DNA from: UBA6522 sp965205045
Lineage (GTDB): Bacteria > Pseudomonadota > Gammaproteobacteria > Steroidobacterales > Rariloculaceae
Direction of reading: 5' to 3'
Assembly: GCA_965205045.1 (NCBI GenBank)
Contig: OZ242031.1
Coordinates: 3,100,001-3,164,000, forward strand
DNA length: 64,000 nucleotides
Part shown: positions 25,447 to 34,362 of the stretch, piece by piece
Numbering within the stretch: the stretch's first letter is position 1
Layout: each line of letters starts with the position of its first letter
Notes under the pieces: model-generated
What the model saw: only the letters and a program-made list of their open reading frames with translations
The model's database searches: none
What the model was told of the DNA's origin: nothing
Made by a program: the position numbers and the translations under genes

Positions 25447-25495
25447 TCTTGCTTTCTTGTCCATTCTCTTGGTGAAACCGCCCCGCGAGCTATGG

Positions 25496-25963
25496 CTAAC
25501 GGCCAAGCCTCCGGTCGAACCGGAAATCGGAAACGGGCCCGACCTCGATGAGAGCCATGTCGCGATGGGTGGGATTGAGGATGAGGTTGCTGTCCCCATG
25601 GACCACCGCGCTTGGTACCTGTAGCGCGACGGACCGTTTTCCGGCAAGCCAGCGGTCGCCGATCTCGCGTGTCGTGGTTCTCGACCCTGTTTCCCATCCG
25701 GGAGGCAGTTCGCCGGGTTCGATGTGCATGACAAGTTCTTCGGGGATGTAGACTGCCATTTTGCGGTAGGTTTCCAAAACGTCCACGTTCCGCAGGTGGA
25801 CGAGCAATTCCATGGCTGCGAGCGCGAGACTGTCGCCGAGATACACTGCGGGCCTTCCCGGACTGTTCCAGCGGCCCCCGTACAGGCGCGCGCCCTCGCC
25901 GGACAGCAACTCGTCCTCAGTTTGAGCGAATTGCGGCGCGGCCAGGCGCCAGGCGACAAGCAC
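25496..25963 (-). CDS. RES-domain toxin
   Basis: 155 residues with the RES pattern: an early Arg (WRLAAPQFA), then GARLYGGRWNSPGRPAVYLG, DSLALAAMELLVHL and the acidic/hydrophobic middle. The family is named for conserved Arg, Glu and Ser and depletes NAD by phosphorolysis or hydrolysis. The GTG overlaps the antitoxin stop by one base (TAGTG). Complete, probably active. Confidence 0.9.
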   Translation of the reverse strand: MLVAWRLAAPQFAQTEDELLSGEGARLYGGRWNSPGRPAVYLGDSLALAAMELLVHLRNVDVLETYRKMAVYIPEELVMHIEPGELPPGWETGSRTTTREIGDRWLAGKRSVALQVPSAVVHGDSNLILNPTHRDMALIEVGPVSDFRFDRRLGR

Positions 25964-26502
25964 TAGCTGAATACGCCGTGACGAAGCTGGCCGATGAGTT
26001 GTTCCACCTCGCGGCCGCCGGCTTCAGTGGAAGCGTGGCGGAGCGGCGTTTCGCCGCCCAGCAGCCGGTGTGGCGTCGTCATCCACTCGCTTGCGGCGCC
26101 GGGGTCTCCAGCCATGAGTTCCCGTGCCAATGCAGCAAGGCGCGCGACCCGCACCACGTGGTCCGACTCCGTCGGCGTGAGGCGCCCGTTCCTGCGGCGC
26201 CGGCCGAGAGTCGTGGCGGGCATTCCAACCACCTTGGCAACTTCCCCCTGGGAGGCGCCCACGGCTTGAACCAGGTTCTGCAGAGCAGCGAATGGCAACC
26301 CACTGTGAATCAGGTCCAGAATGCCTTTGGATTGCGCATTGGCCAGCGCCGCCGTGCCTGCCATCAGCATGGCAACGACAGACCGGTCCAGCACCGTGGC
26401 ATCGTGTTCGACAGACAACTCGCGGGCATCGGCATTTACACGGCCTTGGGACTTCTCAACAAGGAGCGGACCTGGATGAGGCATGGGAATCGAATTAGCC
26501 AT
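25963..26502 (-). CDS. Xre/DUF2384-type antitoxin of the RES toxin
   Basis: 179 residues. The central part GASQGEVAKVVGMPATTLGR RRR (~95-115) is the helix-turn-helix; the C-terminal part, ARELMAGDPGAASEWMTTPH and RLLGGETPLRHASTEAGGRE, is the DUF2384/MbcA-Xre toxin-binding domain. It precedes the toxin gene in a two-gene operon, the usual order for RES-Xre pairs. Confidence 0.9.
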   Translation of the reverse strand: MANSIPMPHPGPLLVEKSQGRVNADARELSVEHDATVLDRSVVAMLMAGTAALANAQSKGILDLIHSGLPFAALQNLVQAVGASQGEVAKVVGMPATTLGRRRRNGRLTPTESDHVVRVARLAALARELMAGDPGAASEWMTTPHRLLGGETPLRHASTEAGGREVEQLIGQLRHGVFS

Positions 26503-26538
26503 TTGGACAATAACAAGTGACCATACGGTCAGAATACA

Positions 26539-28155
26539 TTGAGTGCGTCACCAAAACAAGGCGCTACTCAAGCAGCTATCTGCGCGCGGATGGCATCGGG
26601 CACGCTGGCGCTGACCGGCAACTACCTGCTGCTTGACGCGAACCGCCAGGCGGGAGACGATTTGCCTCGGGACAACCTGATCGCCGCGCTAATCCAACGG
26701 AACGCGGCGGGTATAATCGCGTCGCTCGAGCGGGAGTTTCCCGAAGTCGCGAGGGAGGAAGGCACGATGATGGCATTGGCAAAGCGCGCGCTGGAGTGGG
26801 AGGAGAAATACACCCGGGAAGGCTTCGAGAAAGGGCTCAGGCAAGGCCTGGAGCGGGGCGAGAAGCGCGGTATCGAGCAGGGCATCGGGCAGGGGCGCAA
26901 GCAGGGCCTTGAGCAGTGCCTTGCGGCGGAGCGCGAACTGCTGCGCCGCCAGGCGGCACGCAAGTTCGGGGCCGCGGCCGGCGACGCGCTGACCCGCCAC
27001 CTTGCCGGCATCTCCCACCCGGATCGTCTCGCCGGGGTCGGCGAGCGCATCGTCGATTGGGGCACGGGCGCCGAACTGCTCGATTGGCTCGATGCGGATC
27101 GGGACGGTGCCTGGCAACGCCTGTTCGGCCTGCCCGACCCCATCGAGCATCTGATCGAGGGTTTCGCAAGTCCCGAGGCCGGGCGCCTCGACTTCTCGAC
27201 GCTGCGGCAGCAGCCGGCGAACTCAATGGACGCCGACGGCGGGCAACGGCACGGCGGCGCGGCCTGGCGAGTGGATTACGGTGACGGCAGCGGGCGCTCG
27301 CTGGTGTTTCTGATCGAGTTCCAATCCAGTGTCGATCCGTCGATGGCCGCACGCACGCGCGGCTACGCGGATGCGGTCCGGGAGCGGCTGATCCGGCAGG
27401 GGGAAACGGACGCGGACGGCGAGGTCCGGGTGTTGCCGGCGGTGCTGTACTCGGGGGACGGCCCCTGGAACGCGTTGGGCGGCGTCGCGGAAGTGAGCGT
27501 TACGGCCGAAGGCGAATTGTCGCTGCCGGTGGACGGCAACTATCTGCTGCTTGACGCGAACCGCCGGGCGCGAAAGCATTTGCCCCGGGACAACCTGGTC
27601 GCCGCAGCGTCCCAACTGAACGCTTCGGAGACACTGGACGAGCTGCGCGCCCGGGTGGGGCCGCTGCTCGGCCGGCTGCGCGGCGAGTCGCGGCGGGCGG
27701 TGTTCGACTGGCTGTGCCTGGCGGCCCCGAGGATGATCCCGCAGTCGGACGCGGCGGCGGTGGTGGAGTCGCTGAAGCGGGAGCTTGCGGAAATCGAGAC
27801 TTGGGAACGGACGATGATGGCTTTGGCGAAGCGCATCGAGGGGTTCGAGGCGGAGTGGCGCCGGGAAGGCTTCGAGAAGGGGCTCAAGCAGGGCCTGGAG
27901 CGGGGCGAGAAGCGCGGTGTTGAGCGAGGTATCGAGCGGGGCCGGGCGCAGGTACTTGAGTTGGGCATTGCGGCGGGGCGCGCACTGCTTTGCCGACAGG
28001 CGGTCCGTCAGTTCGGCGCTGCGGACGCCGCCGCGCTGGTTCGCCATCTTGGCGGCATTTCAGACCGGGACGGGCTCGCCCGGATCGGGGAACGCATCGT
28101 CGATTGCGGCACGACCGCCGAACTGCTCGCGTGGCTCGATGAGGAAAGACTATGA
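26539..28155 (+). CDS. Fused double Rpn-family protein
   Basis: 538 residues from TTG 26539. Residues ~27-188 equal the C-terminal half of an Rpn-like protein with an internal deletion (ALTGNYLLLDANRQAGDDLP, SLEREFPEVAREEGTMMALA, GERIVDWGTGAELLDWLDAD). At ~189 a second, nearly complete copy starts without its own start codon: AWQRLFGLPDPIEHLIEGFA, catalytic-type VFLIEFQSSVDPSMAARTRG (~255), VLPAVLYSGDGPW, and the tail EKGLKQGLERGEKRGVERGI. Rpn proteins are recombination-promoting nucleases. The next gene overlaps by 4 bases (ATGA). Confidence 0.7.
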   Translation: MSASPKQGATQAAICARMASGTLALTGNYLLLDANRQAGDDLPRDNLIAALIQRNAAGIIASLEREFPEVAREEGTMMALAKRALEWEEKYTREGFEKGLRQGLERGEKRGIEQGIGQGRKQGLEQCLAAERELLRRQAARKFGAAAGDALTRHLAGISHPDRLAGVGERIVDWGTGAELLDWLDADRDGAWQRLFGLPDPIEHLIEGFASPEAGRLDFSTLRQQPANSMDADGGQRHGGAAWRVDYGDGSGRSLVFLIEFQSSVDPSMAARTRGYADAVRERLIRQGETDADGEVRVLPAVLYSGDGPWNALGGVAEVSVTAEGELSLPVDGNYLLLDANRRARKHLPRDNLVAAASQLNASETLDELRARVGPLLGRLRGESRRAVFDWLCLAAPRMIPQSDAAAVVESLKRELAEIETWERTMMALAKRIEGFEAEWRREGFEKGLKQGLERGEKRGVERGIERGRAQVLELGIAAGRALLCRQAVRQFGAADAAALVRHLGGISDRDGLARIGERIVDCGTTAELLAWLDEERL

Positions 28156-28904
28156 AACGCAACGGATCGCACATCTTCACAACCCATCTCGTCATGCTGA
28201 GCCTGTTCGGGGCGTTCGCGCCGGGCGCGCTTGCAGACACATTCGTCGTCTATGGCGCGAGCGGCAACGTCGGCAGCGTGATTGTCGAGGAGGCGCTGAG
28301 CCGCGGTCACGACGTGGTCGGCGTTTCGCGCAATCCGGAGAGCTTGGGGAACGAGAACGCGCTCTTCTCTGCTGTTCCGGGCGACATCACCGATCCAGAC
28401 TCCATCGTCGCCACGGTTCGGGGCGCGGATGCCGTGATCATTGCCGTGGGCGGCGTCGGGCCGGGCAACACGCCCGAGGAAGCGGTGGCATTTCGAGGCA
28501 CGTTGGCCTACATCGAAGCTGCCTCCCGGCTCGGCGACGCGACCCCGCACGTCATACAGGTCGGAAGCGGCACGACGCTCAACACCAATGGTGTGCGCGT
28601 GTTCGAAACGCTCGATCTCGAACCCGGCACGTTCGTGCACGGGCTGTTTCAGGGCCACTGGCTGGCGCTGGAGGCCTACCGGCAGTCCACGGGATTCGAC
28701 TGGACCGTGATGTCGGCGGCGTACGGTTCCATCCTGGATGAGGGCGAGTCCACAGGCCGCTATCGGCTGGGGGACCAGGAGACGCTGTTCGATCGAAACG
28801 GTTCGAGCTGGCTTTCCAGGGAGGATTACGCGATCGCCGTCATCGAAATGGCAGAGAGCCATACGGTGACCGGGAAGCGTGTCGCGGTCGGGCCGCCCTA
28901 CTGA
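28152..28904 (+). CDS. NAD(P)-binding Rossmann-fold (NmrA/SDR-like) protein with a signal peptide
   Basis: 250 residues. Residues 1-28 look like a Sec signal (THLVMLSLFGAFAPGALA, cleavage before DTF). The fold then starts with FVVYGASGNVGSVIVEEALS, a glycine-rich nucleotide-binding turn of the atypical SDR/NmrA type, followed by VPGDITDPDSIVATVRGADA and VIIAVGG. Such proteins bind NAD(P) and are normally cytosolic, so export would be unusual. Coupled by ATGA to the Rpn fusion. Reaction unknown. Confidence 0.75.
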   Translation: MKRNGSHIFTTHLVMLSLFGAFAPGALADTFVVYGASGNVGSVIVEEALSRGHDVVGVSRNPESLGNENALFSAVPGDITDPDSIVATVRGADAVIIAVGGVGPGNTPEEAVAFRGTLAYIEAASRLGDATPHVIQVGSGTTLNTNGVRVFETLDLEPGTFVHGLFQGHWLALEAYRQSTGFDWTVMSAAYGSILDEGESTGRYRLGDQETLFDRNGSSWLSREDYAIAVIEMAESHTVTGKRVAVGPPY

Positions 28905-29022
28905 GCGGACATCGCCGTTTCCGGCCTTCTCCCGGCCCCGTAGCAGCGTCCTGGCTGTTCCCCTGGGCGAGCGGCGAGCGCGCTCCGTCCGGCAGCGTTC
29001 GGTCGCAATACCACCATTAACG

Positions 29023-29361
29023 CTACCAGTGGCGTTCGAAAACGCCATTGTTGATCAGAAGGACGGCTCTCTTTAGCGGGTCGAGGGGCGAGGTTGCCAA
29101 GAGCCTGTTGCCGGTGAGCAGGTCCGGCGCATCGTCCTCTACCCAAGCAGCAATATCGTCCAATGTCACGATTTTTTCTGGCCATTTCGTGAATGCCGCG
29201 TCCCGTATCTCCTTGAGTTCGGTGCGCCAGGACGGCAGCGATTCGCGGACCACTATGTAGTCCCCATCGTAGAATCCCGCTTCGAACGCTGCATCGACGG
29301 CCTTGCTGGGTTCTATCGTTTCAATGAACTCCTTGATCTGTTTTCCGGGCACGTAGGCCAT
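29023..29361 (-). CDS. Hypothetical acidic protein
   Basis: 112 residues: IKEFIETIEPSKAVDAAFEA, GDYIVVRESLPSWRTELKEI and LLTGNRLLATSPLDPLKRAV. Soluble, no motif that I recognise. Its ATG directly abuts the stop of the upstream membrane-protein gene, so both form a two-gene operon. Confidence 0.55.
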   Translation of the reverse strand: MAYVPGKQIKEFIETIEPSKAVDAAFEAGFYDGDYIVVRESLPSWRTELKEIRDAAFTKWPEKIVTLDDIAAWVEDDAPDLLTGNRLLATSPLDPLKRAVLLINNGVFERHW

Positions 29362-29625
29362 CTATTCTTTTCTCCTCCCGGGAGTTAGTCCCGCGCCGTC
29401 CAGTACGCCTGCCATGTAAGCTGTGACTTTGTCGACGTCGGTAATTTTACCGTCTAATTCGCGTAGTCCGACACCCATCGACTTTTCCAGGTTTGCCAAT
29501 TTCCTGTTTGTCATTATGTTCCCCGCAATCGCAATGCAGACGTTTGCCACGAGCGCCAACGAGGCAATGACCAGCGATAGCAGCGACCACCAGTCTTCGT
29601 TTGTGAAGGATGACCAGTCCGGCAT
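29362..29625 (-). CDS. Small membrane protein with coiled coil
   Basis: 87 residues: one membrane helix (WSLLSLVIASLALVANVCIA), then a heptad-rich stretch (NRKLANLEKSMGVGLRELDG, KITDVDKVTAYMAGVL). The layout resembles holin-like or scaffold-like small proteins and the one at 546-776. First gene of a pair with 29023-29361. Family not recognised. Confidence 0.55.
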   Translation of the reverse strand: MPDWSSFTNEDWWSLLSLVIASLALVANVCIAIAGNIMTNRKLANLEKSMGVGLRELDGKITDVDKVTAYMAGVLDGAGLTPGRRKE

Positions 29626-30219
29626 CAGATTGAAATCCTGCTACGAAGTCGAACCCGCTTGACTGTCATACGCATGCCGTAAAATCCTCATCCAAGCCTA
29701 TGTCAGGAGCGCTGCCGCCATGAGATGCAACGCTAACGCGAGTATCGATTGGCTCGATGGCGCCGACAAGGACCAAATGTCCGCAAAACGTCGTCATTCG
29801 AGTATGCGCCACCCGATCTGGAGTGTTCGCTCTGTCTCCAGAAAAAAAGGTATGCAACCCATGTCTCCGACATGGACGCTGGACAGGTTTTCGGAGAGGG
29901 AGGCAGGCAAATGCCGTAGACCCGAGTCGCCGCAGAGTATTCATGCGTCATGTTTTCTCCCCAGTTTTCAGTCGGTTATCTTGCCAGAAGATGTATATTG
30001 AGCTAGTGGGGTTTCCTCCAGTCGCCATCAGGACAGGTATAACCGAAGGTACAACCGTGAAGCGATCGAGTGCCGTCCAGATCCAGGGGGCAAACACCGT
30101 GATGCGGGACCGCCGGGTTCGTAGTCGAACCTGAACTCGCCGACCTCGCCCATGCCGGGATGGGCGATCGGTGAATACCCGCGCTGGCCGAAACGTTTCT
30201 GCAGGGTCAGCGTCGAGGA
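29626..30219. other. Region without a recognisable gene
   Basis: Several frames are open for 60-125 codons on both strands, but none has a ribosome-binding site plus protein-like composition. I see no RNA gene. The stretch 30,060-30,219 probably belongs to the decaying gene described next. Confidence 0.4.
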
Positions 30220-30390
30220 CTAGGCCGCCGGGCGATCCTGCCGCGTCACCGTCACCGTGTACGTCTTGGTCGTCACCTCATCCTCCGCCGTCACCGTGAT
30301 GTCGATTTCGTTGACACAGACCGCCAGGGCCACGTCCGCATCCGGAGAGAACGACACCTGGGCTGGTTGAAGATTCGGTGTCTGATACAC
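30220..30390 (-). pseudogene. Fragment of a cadherin-like beta-sandwich domain protein
   Basis: Minus-strand frame reads QPAQVSFSPDADVALAVCVN, EIDITVTAEDEVTTKTYTVT, VTRQDRPAA and TAG at 30220-30222. The pattern 'ITVTAED...TKTYTVTVTR' is typical of cadherin-like beta-sandwich repeats in secreted surface proteins. Only one domain is visible, with no start or signal peptide, so this is a remnant. Confidence 0.55.
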
Positions 30391-30527
30391 TCAATGATTG
30401 GCGGCAGTGTCCCGCTGGTCCCGCTAGAGGATAACCGGATTCGATTGACTCGGCGCGATTCAATGCCAGGTGCAAGATCACTTGAGCGCATTCTCCCTGG
30501 TGTCCGCCTGGGTTTTCCCGGGACAGT

Positions 30528-33155
30528 CTATTCGGGGTGCTCCCCATAATAGAATCGCAGTCGCCACGAGTTCAGCCGCCCTGTGTCGCCATCTGCGACG
30601 TCATACACTTCAATGTTCCAGTTTCCACTGGGACTCTCGCCGTAGAAGGCGTTACTCAGAACCCGCCAGCGCAACGGTAGATCGCTGTTTCCGGTAGCCA
30701 GTGTTTCATTGAACGCCGGATTGACTATGCTGCGCGTCCCCCGGGGAGAGACAATGTCGATCCCGAGATCGTTGGGAAACGGATGATCGATATCCACCTC
30801 CAGGATCACGGCCTCAATGTCCGCCGACGAGTCCAGGCCATTCACCGCCACCGTTTGAGTGACCCCGCTGCCGTCCTCGTCCGGGATGGCGGCATCGACG
30901 CTGGAGTTGAACCAGCCGGATTGCCGAAACGTGCCCAGCGAGTCCGGCGTGTAGGTCTCGACGAATTCCACGGCAGCGTCGAGATCCAGCGCGCCGAAAC
31001 CGTACCAGTTGTGAAAGCCGTAGCCTGCGGCGTTCACGACCCACGCCGTCTGCAGCGTACGTGAAACCGACCCGAAGCTCTCCTCGACCGCTGCACGATC
31101 GGGATCGATTCGCCGCGCGGTCTTCGCGAGCACATGCTTGATGTCCCGCCAGGTCAGTTGCGGCTCGGCTTCGAGCAGGACAGCGATGGAACCCGACACG
31201 GTTGCAGTTGCCGCCGACGTGCCATTGAAGTTTTCGGTGTAGTCACCGTCCGGGTTCACCGTCGCCTCGATCGCGGGGTCGTCCGACAAGCCTGCGGTAT
31301 CGCCCCGAAGGCGCCCGATCTGGTCCGTTGTCACCAGGGCCGTTTGACGCGGCCGTACTGCCCGGCCGGGGCGCTGATCCAGAGATTCGCGCCGGCACTT
31401 GCATAACTCGATCTCTCCCCGTCCGCATTGAAGCCTCCCACGACGATCAGGTACGGCAGATTGCCGATGGGGCTCCCGATCGCGGAGCGGCACCCGATTT
31501 GCGCGTTGACCTCTCGTCGGATGGAGTAGCAGGAGCCAAACCCGTTACCCGCCGACTTGACGTAAATGGCTCCGAGTCCGGACCGCAGGTTGCTCGCGCC
31601 GTGGGTGAAAAGGGACTCCCTGTCGGCGGAGACATTGGTCGGCAAGCTCTGTATTCCACCGAAACTCATGTTGAAGATATCGACATCCGTGGAGTTGGGT
31701 GCGATAGAGCTTGCGCCCAGCGAATCCAGGAAGGCGATGGACGACTGCGCCCTCAGATAGTTGTAGCCTCGAAGCAGTGCGTCCGGTGCGACACCGCGAC
31801 CGCCGATACCGTTATTCGCCGCCGCTGCGATCACTCCCGCCAACCTGGTTCCATGATCGCCTGTGGAATTGGAGTTGAACGGATCGGTCACCTCCGCCGT
31901 GTACCACCAGGCCGAGGCGGACTCGAACAGATTCGCGTTGAAATTGAACGACGCACCGGTCTCGATGTTGTCCCTCAAATCCGGATGGCAAATTTCCAGG
32001 CCGGAATCAACGATCGCCACCCGGATACCCTTGCCCGTTGGTCCGTCATCCAGAACGTCGTCCATCTGCAAGTCCTCGTCGACCGCACCGCCGCCTTCTG
32101 CGAACGCGGGCTGACCGGTGTTCTCCAGATACCACTGATGGGATTCAAGCGGATCTGCCATTCCGGAAACGGAACCCCGTCCCGGCTCGATACAGGTGTG
32201 CTGAACGCGCTGCAGACTGTCGAGCGAGAATCCGGTCCTGGCTTTTGTCCGGTACTCACCATCCTCGTAAACCTTTGCAGATACGTAGTACGTCTGGTCA
32301 GGTCCAAGGTGAGCGAGCGCTATCGGAATCTCCATCCGGTAGGAAGTTTTCCCATCAATACCCGGGAAGGAACGAGTCTCGTGAAGCCACTCTGACTCTT
32401 GACCCGATCCGTCAACGTAGATTCGAAGATGGTTCGGTGACGATTGGACAATCCCGAGATTGAAGATGGTGGCTGTAATCACCAGTGGGTCGCGTCCGGA
32501 TTCGCCATAGCCCGCTCTTAATCTAAAGGTGAGATGTGGGTCCAGGGCGTTTTTGTCGGTTGCACCGACAGATGGCGCCGTTCGCGAAGTTGCCGAATTC
32601 GTTCCGTGGATCGGTGCCGGCATTGGCCCGCGTTCGCTTTGCTCCAATTGCAGGGTCGCCTCGATCACACGTGGATCGACAGACAGCCGATCGACGGCAT
32701 CGACAGGATTGGTCGCCCGATCGAGTTCAATCAGCGCGAATCCCAGGGCGGGATAGGCTTTGCCGCGCACCGCGCCCAACTCAAGCAGTAACCGATCGAG
32801 AGTTGAATTGTCCCGCAGCTCGACGCGAACGGTGCCGGATAAAGCTTCGAAGCGTTGACGTGCCGGACTGAAGACCAACCACCTCGTTGAACCGGTGGCG
32901 TCAACATGCGCCGTGTAGGTACGCGCTCCGATGCCGGCTCGGTAACTGCGCACGCCGAACGCTTCGGATACTGTAATTTCCACGCCGCCGAGGGACGATG
33001 CGCCCACTGGTGCGGACTCGCCGGAAGGCAGCACAAACACCGTGTGGTCGTCTACAACGGTTGTCCGGATGGCCAGATCCTGAGCCGCAACGGAAATGGG
33101 CATGGCAGACGCTACCGCCAGGACCGCGACGGAAAGAGCTTGCTTGATCGACATC
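30528..33155 (-). pseudogene. Secreted subtilase (S8) with P domain, one frameshift
   Basis: ATG at 33155 begins a signal peptide (MSIKQALSVAVLAVASAMPI, SVAAQ). A ~350-residue N-terminal region precedes the S8 domain: Asp in VAIVDSGLEICHPDL, His in STGDHGTRLAGVIAAAANN and Asn in KSAGNGFGSC are in the first frame. Around 31,340-31,365 the frame shifts by one base (first frame ends GQYGRVKRPW, the second continues RQTALVTTDQIG). The second frame holds the catalytic Ser (NFNGTSAATATVSGSIAVLL) and a kexin-type P domain (DIDHPFPNDLGIDIVSPRGT, SGNWNIEVYDVADGDTGRLN). A sequencing error would make it intact, otherwise it lacks its Ser. Confidence 0.8.
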
Positions 33156-33174
33156 AACAGATTACTTGTTGAGT

Positions 33175-33263
33175 GGCGGAGAGGGAGGGATTCGAACCCC
33201 CGGTCCGCGCAAACGGACAACGGTTTTCAAGACCGCCGCATTCGACCACTCTGCCACCTCTCC
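33175..33263 (-). tRNA. tRNA-Ser, anticodon UGA
   Basis: Read on the minus strand it starts GGAGAGGTGGCAGAGTGG, has an anticodon loop CTTGAAA (TGA), a long variable arm (GTCCGTTTGCGCGGAC hairpin), the T-loop GGTTCGAATCC and an encoded CCA at 33175-33177. The acceptor ends GGAGAGG/CCTCTCC pair. Length 89. It sits between the broken protease and the conserved plus-strand genes, with its 3-prime end facing the accessory DNA. Confidence 0.95.
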
Positions 33264-33372
33264 TTGGGTGGCATTGTCGTGGGGACGTTGAACTGACGCA
33301 AGCCGCGGGCTGTCCCACTACACACGGCTTCAATAGGCGCTCCGATCAACGTAGGGGTAGAATGACCGAACT

Positions 33373-33687
33373 ATGAACCGACTTACGGTCTCCAGGAACC
33401 CGCTCTTCCAGCTCGCCGGCCTCGTTGTCGGCGCCGTGGTCGCCGTGGTCGCCATTCTGCTCGGTGCCGTGGTGCTTGCCTTCATTCTCGGCTTCGCTGT
33501 CATCGCGGGCCTGGTCTTCTACGTCCGCCTCTGGTGGCTGCGGCGCCAGCTCCGGCGCCGCGGGCCAGGCCCCCGTCGGCCCGGTTCCGGCGGGAGAGGA
33601 GAGGGTGGGGGACCCACAGGCGAAATCGTCGAAGTCGAATACACCGTAGTCGATGAGCGCACGGTCCGCGATCAGGATCGTCACTGA
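33373..33687 (+). CDS. Small membrane protein with Gly/Pro/Arg-rich linker
   Basis: 104 residues. Two adjacent hydrophobic helices (~14-50: LAGLVVGAVVAVVAILLGAV, VLAFILGFAVIAGLVFYVRL) are followed by a basic, flexible segment (RRRGPGPRRPGSGGRGEGGG) and a short acidic end. No family recognised. First of three plus-strand genes that may be co-transcribed. Confidence 0.65.
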   Translation: MNRLTVSRNPLFQLAGLVVGAVVAVVAILLGAVVLAFILGFAVIAGLVFYVRLWWLRRQLRRRGPGPRRPGSGGRGEGGGPTGEIVEVEYTVVDERTVRDQDRH

Positions 33688-33693
33688 CCGAAC

Positions 33694-34329
33694 ATGTTTT
33701 GGCGCAGAAGAAAACGCAGAGCGCCATTGCGGCAAGTGCGGCGGCGCAGATCCAGGCTGGGCCCGGTCGCCGCATTCGTCGTCATCTGCGTGGGGCTGGC
33801 CTGGTTCTTCGAGCAGCAGGCCACCACGACGCTGATTTTCGTCCGCCATACCGATACCGAAGCGATCGCGGGCAACGACCCGCCCCTCAGCAACCTGGGC
33901 CTGCAACGAGCCGAACTGCTCGCTGACGTCATCGAGGACATTGACGTAGTCGCCGGCGTCGATGCAATCTACGCCAGCGATCACCGCCGGACCCAGGAAA
34001 CCGCCGCCGCCGTGGCCGGCCGGCTCGAACTCGACGTGGCGATCCGCGACCCCTACGAAGTCGTGCCGTTCATGGCGCAGGTGCTTCGGCAGCACAAGGG
34101 CGAGATCGTGCTCGTGGTCACACTGGGCGATGTGCTCGCGCCCCTGGTGGAGGAGCTTCACGGCAGCAAGAACATCCCGGCGTTCGGCCCGGACGACTAC
34201 GACGATATCTACATCGTCACGATCCCGTGGTTCGGAAAGGTCAAGACGCTGCGCATGCACTACGGGTTCTACGAGCCGCCGGAGGCGAAACTGCCGAGTC
34301 TCTTTTCGAGTTCTGACGACCTGCTCTAG
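33694..34329 (+). CDS. Membrane-anchored histidine phosphatase-fold protein
   Basis: 211 residues. A basic N-terminus (FWRRRKRRAPLRQVRRRRSR) precedes one membrane helix (~24-40, VAAFVVICVGLAWFF). The phosphoglycerate-mutase/SixA pattern follows: LIFVRHTDTEAI (RH motif), PLSNLGLQRAELLA and ASDHRRTQETAAAVAGRLEL. The second catalytic His, normally in a VxHG turn, is not obvious: VLVVTLGDVLAPLVEEL has Leu-Gly at that place, so catalysis is uncertain. Six bases after the previous gene. Confidence 0.75.
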   Translation: MFWRRRKRRAPLRQVRRRRSRLGPVAAFVVICVGLAWFFEQQATTTLIFVRHTDTEAIAGNDPPLSNLGLQRAELLADVIEDIDVVAGVDAIYASDHRRTQETAAAVAGRLELDVAIRDPYEVVPFMAQVLRQHKGEIVLVVTLGDVLAPLVEELHGSKNIPAFGPDDYDDIYIVTIPWFGKVKTLRMHYGFYEPPEAKLPSLFSSSDDLL

Positions 34330-34362
34330 GCAGGGGCGCTCACCGGACCAGGTGCCGCCAGC

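Larger units (their letters stand above)
25111..25484. repeat. Segmental duplication, copy 2
   Basis: Direct copy of 22779-23152. It begins exactly inside parE and ends ~40 bases upstream of the operator. Because the toxin is cut after ~18 codons here, this is the derived copy; 22779-23152 next to a complete parE is the likely source. Confidence 0.85.

Noticed and set aside
30220..31370. Programmed frameshifting in the subtilase
   Set aside because: No slippery heptamer or following stem is evident near 31,350, and the other decayed genes nearby make a plain indel more likely.
1..33175. Defined genomic island with att sites
   Set aside because: No integrase and no repeat of the tRNA-Ser 3-prime end was found, so boundaries cannot be claimed.
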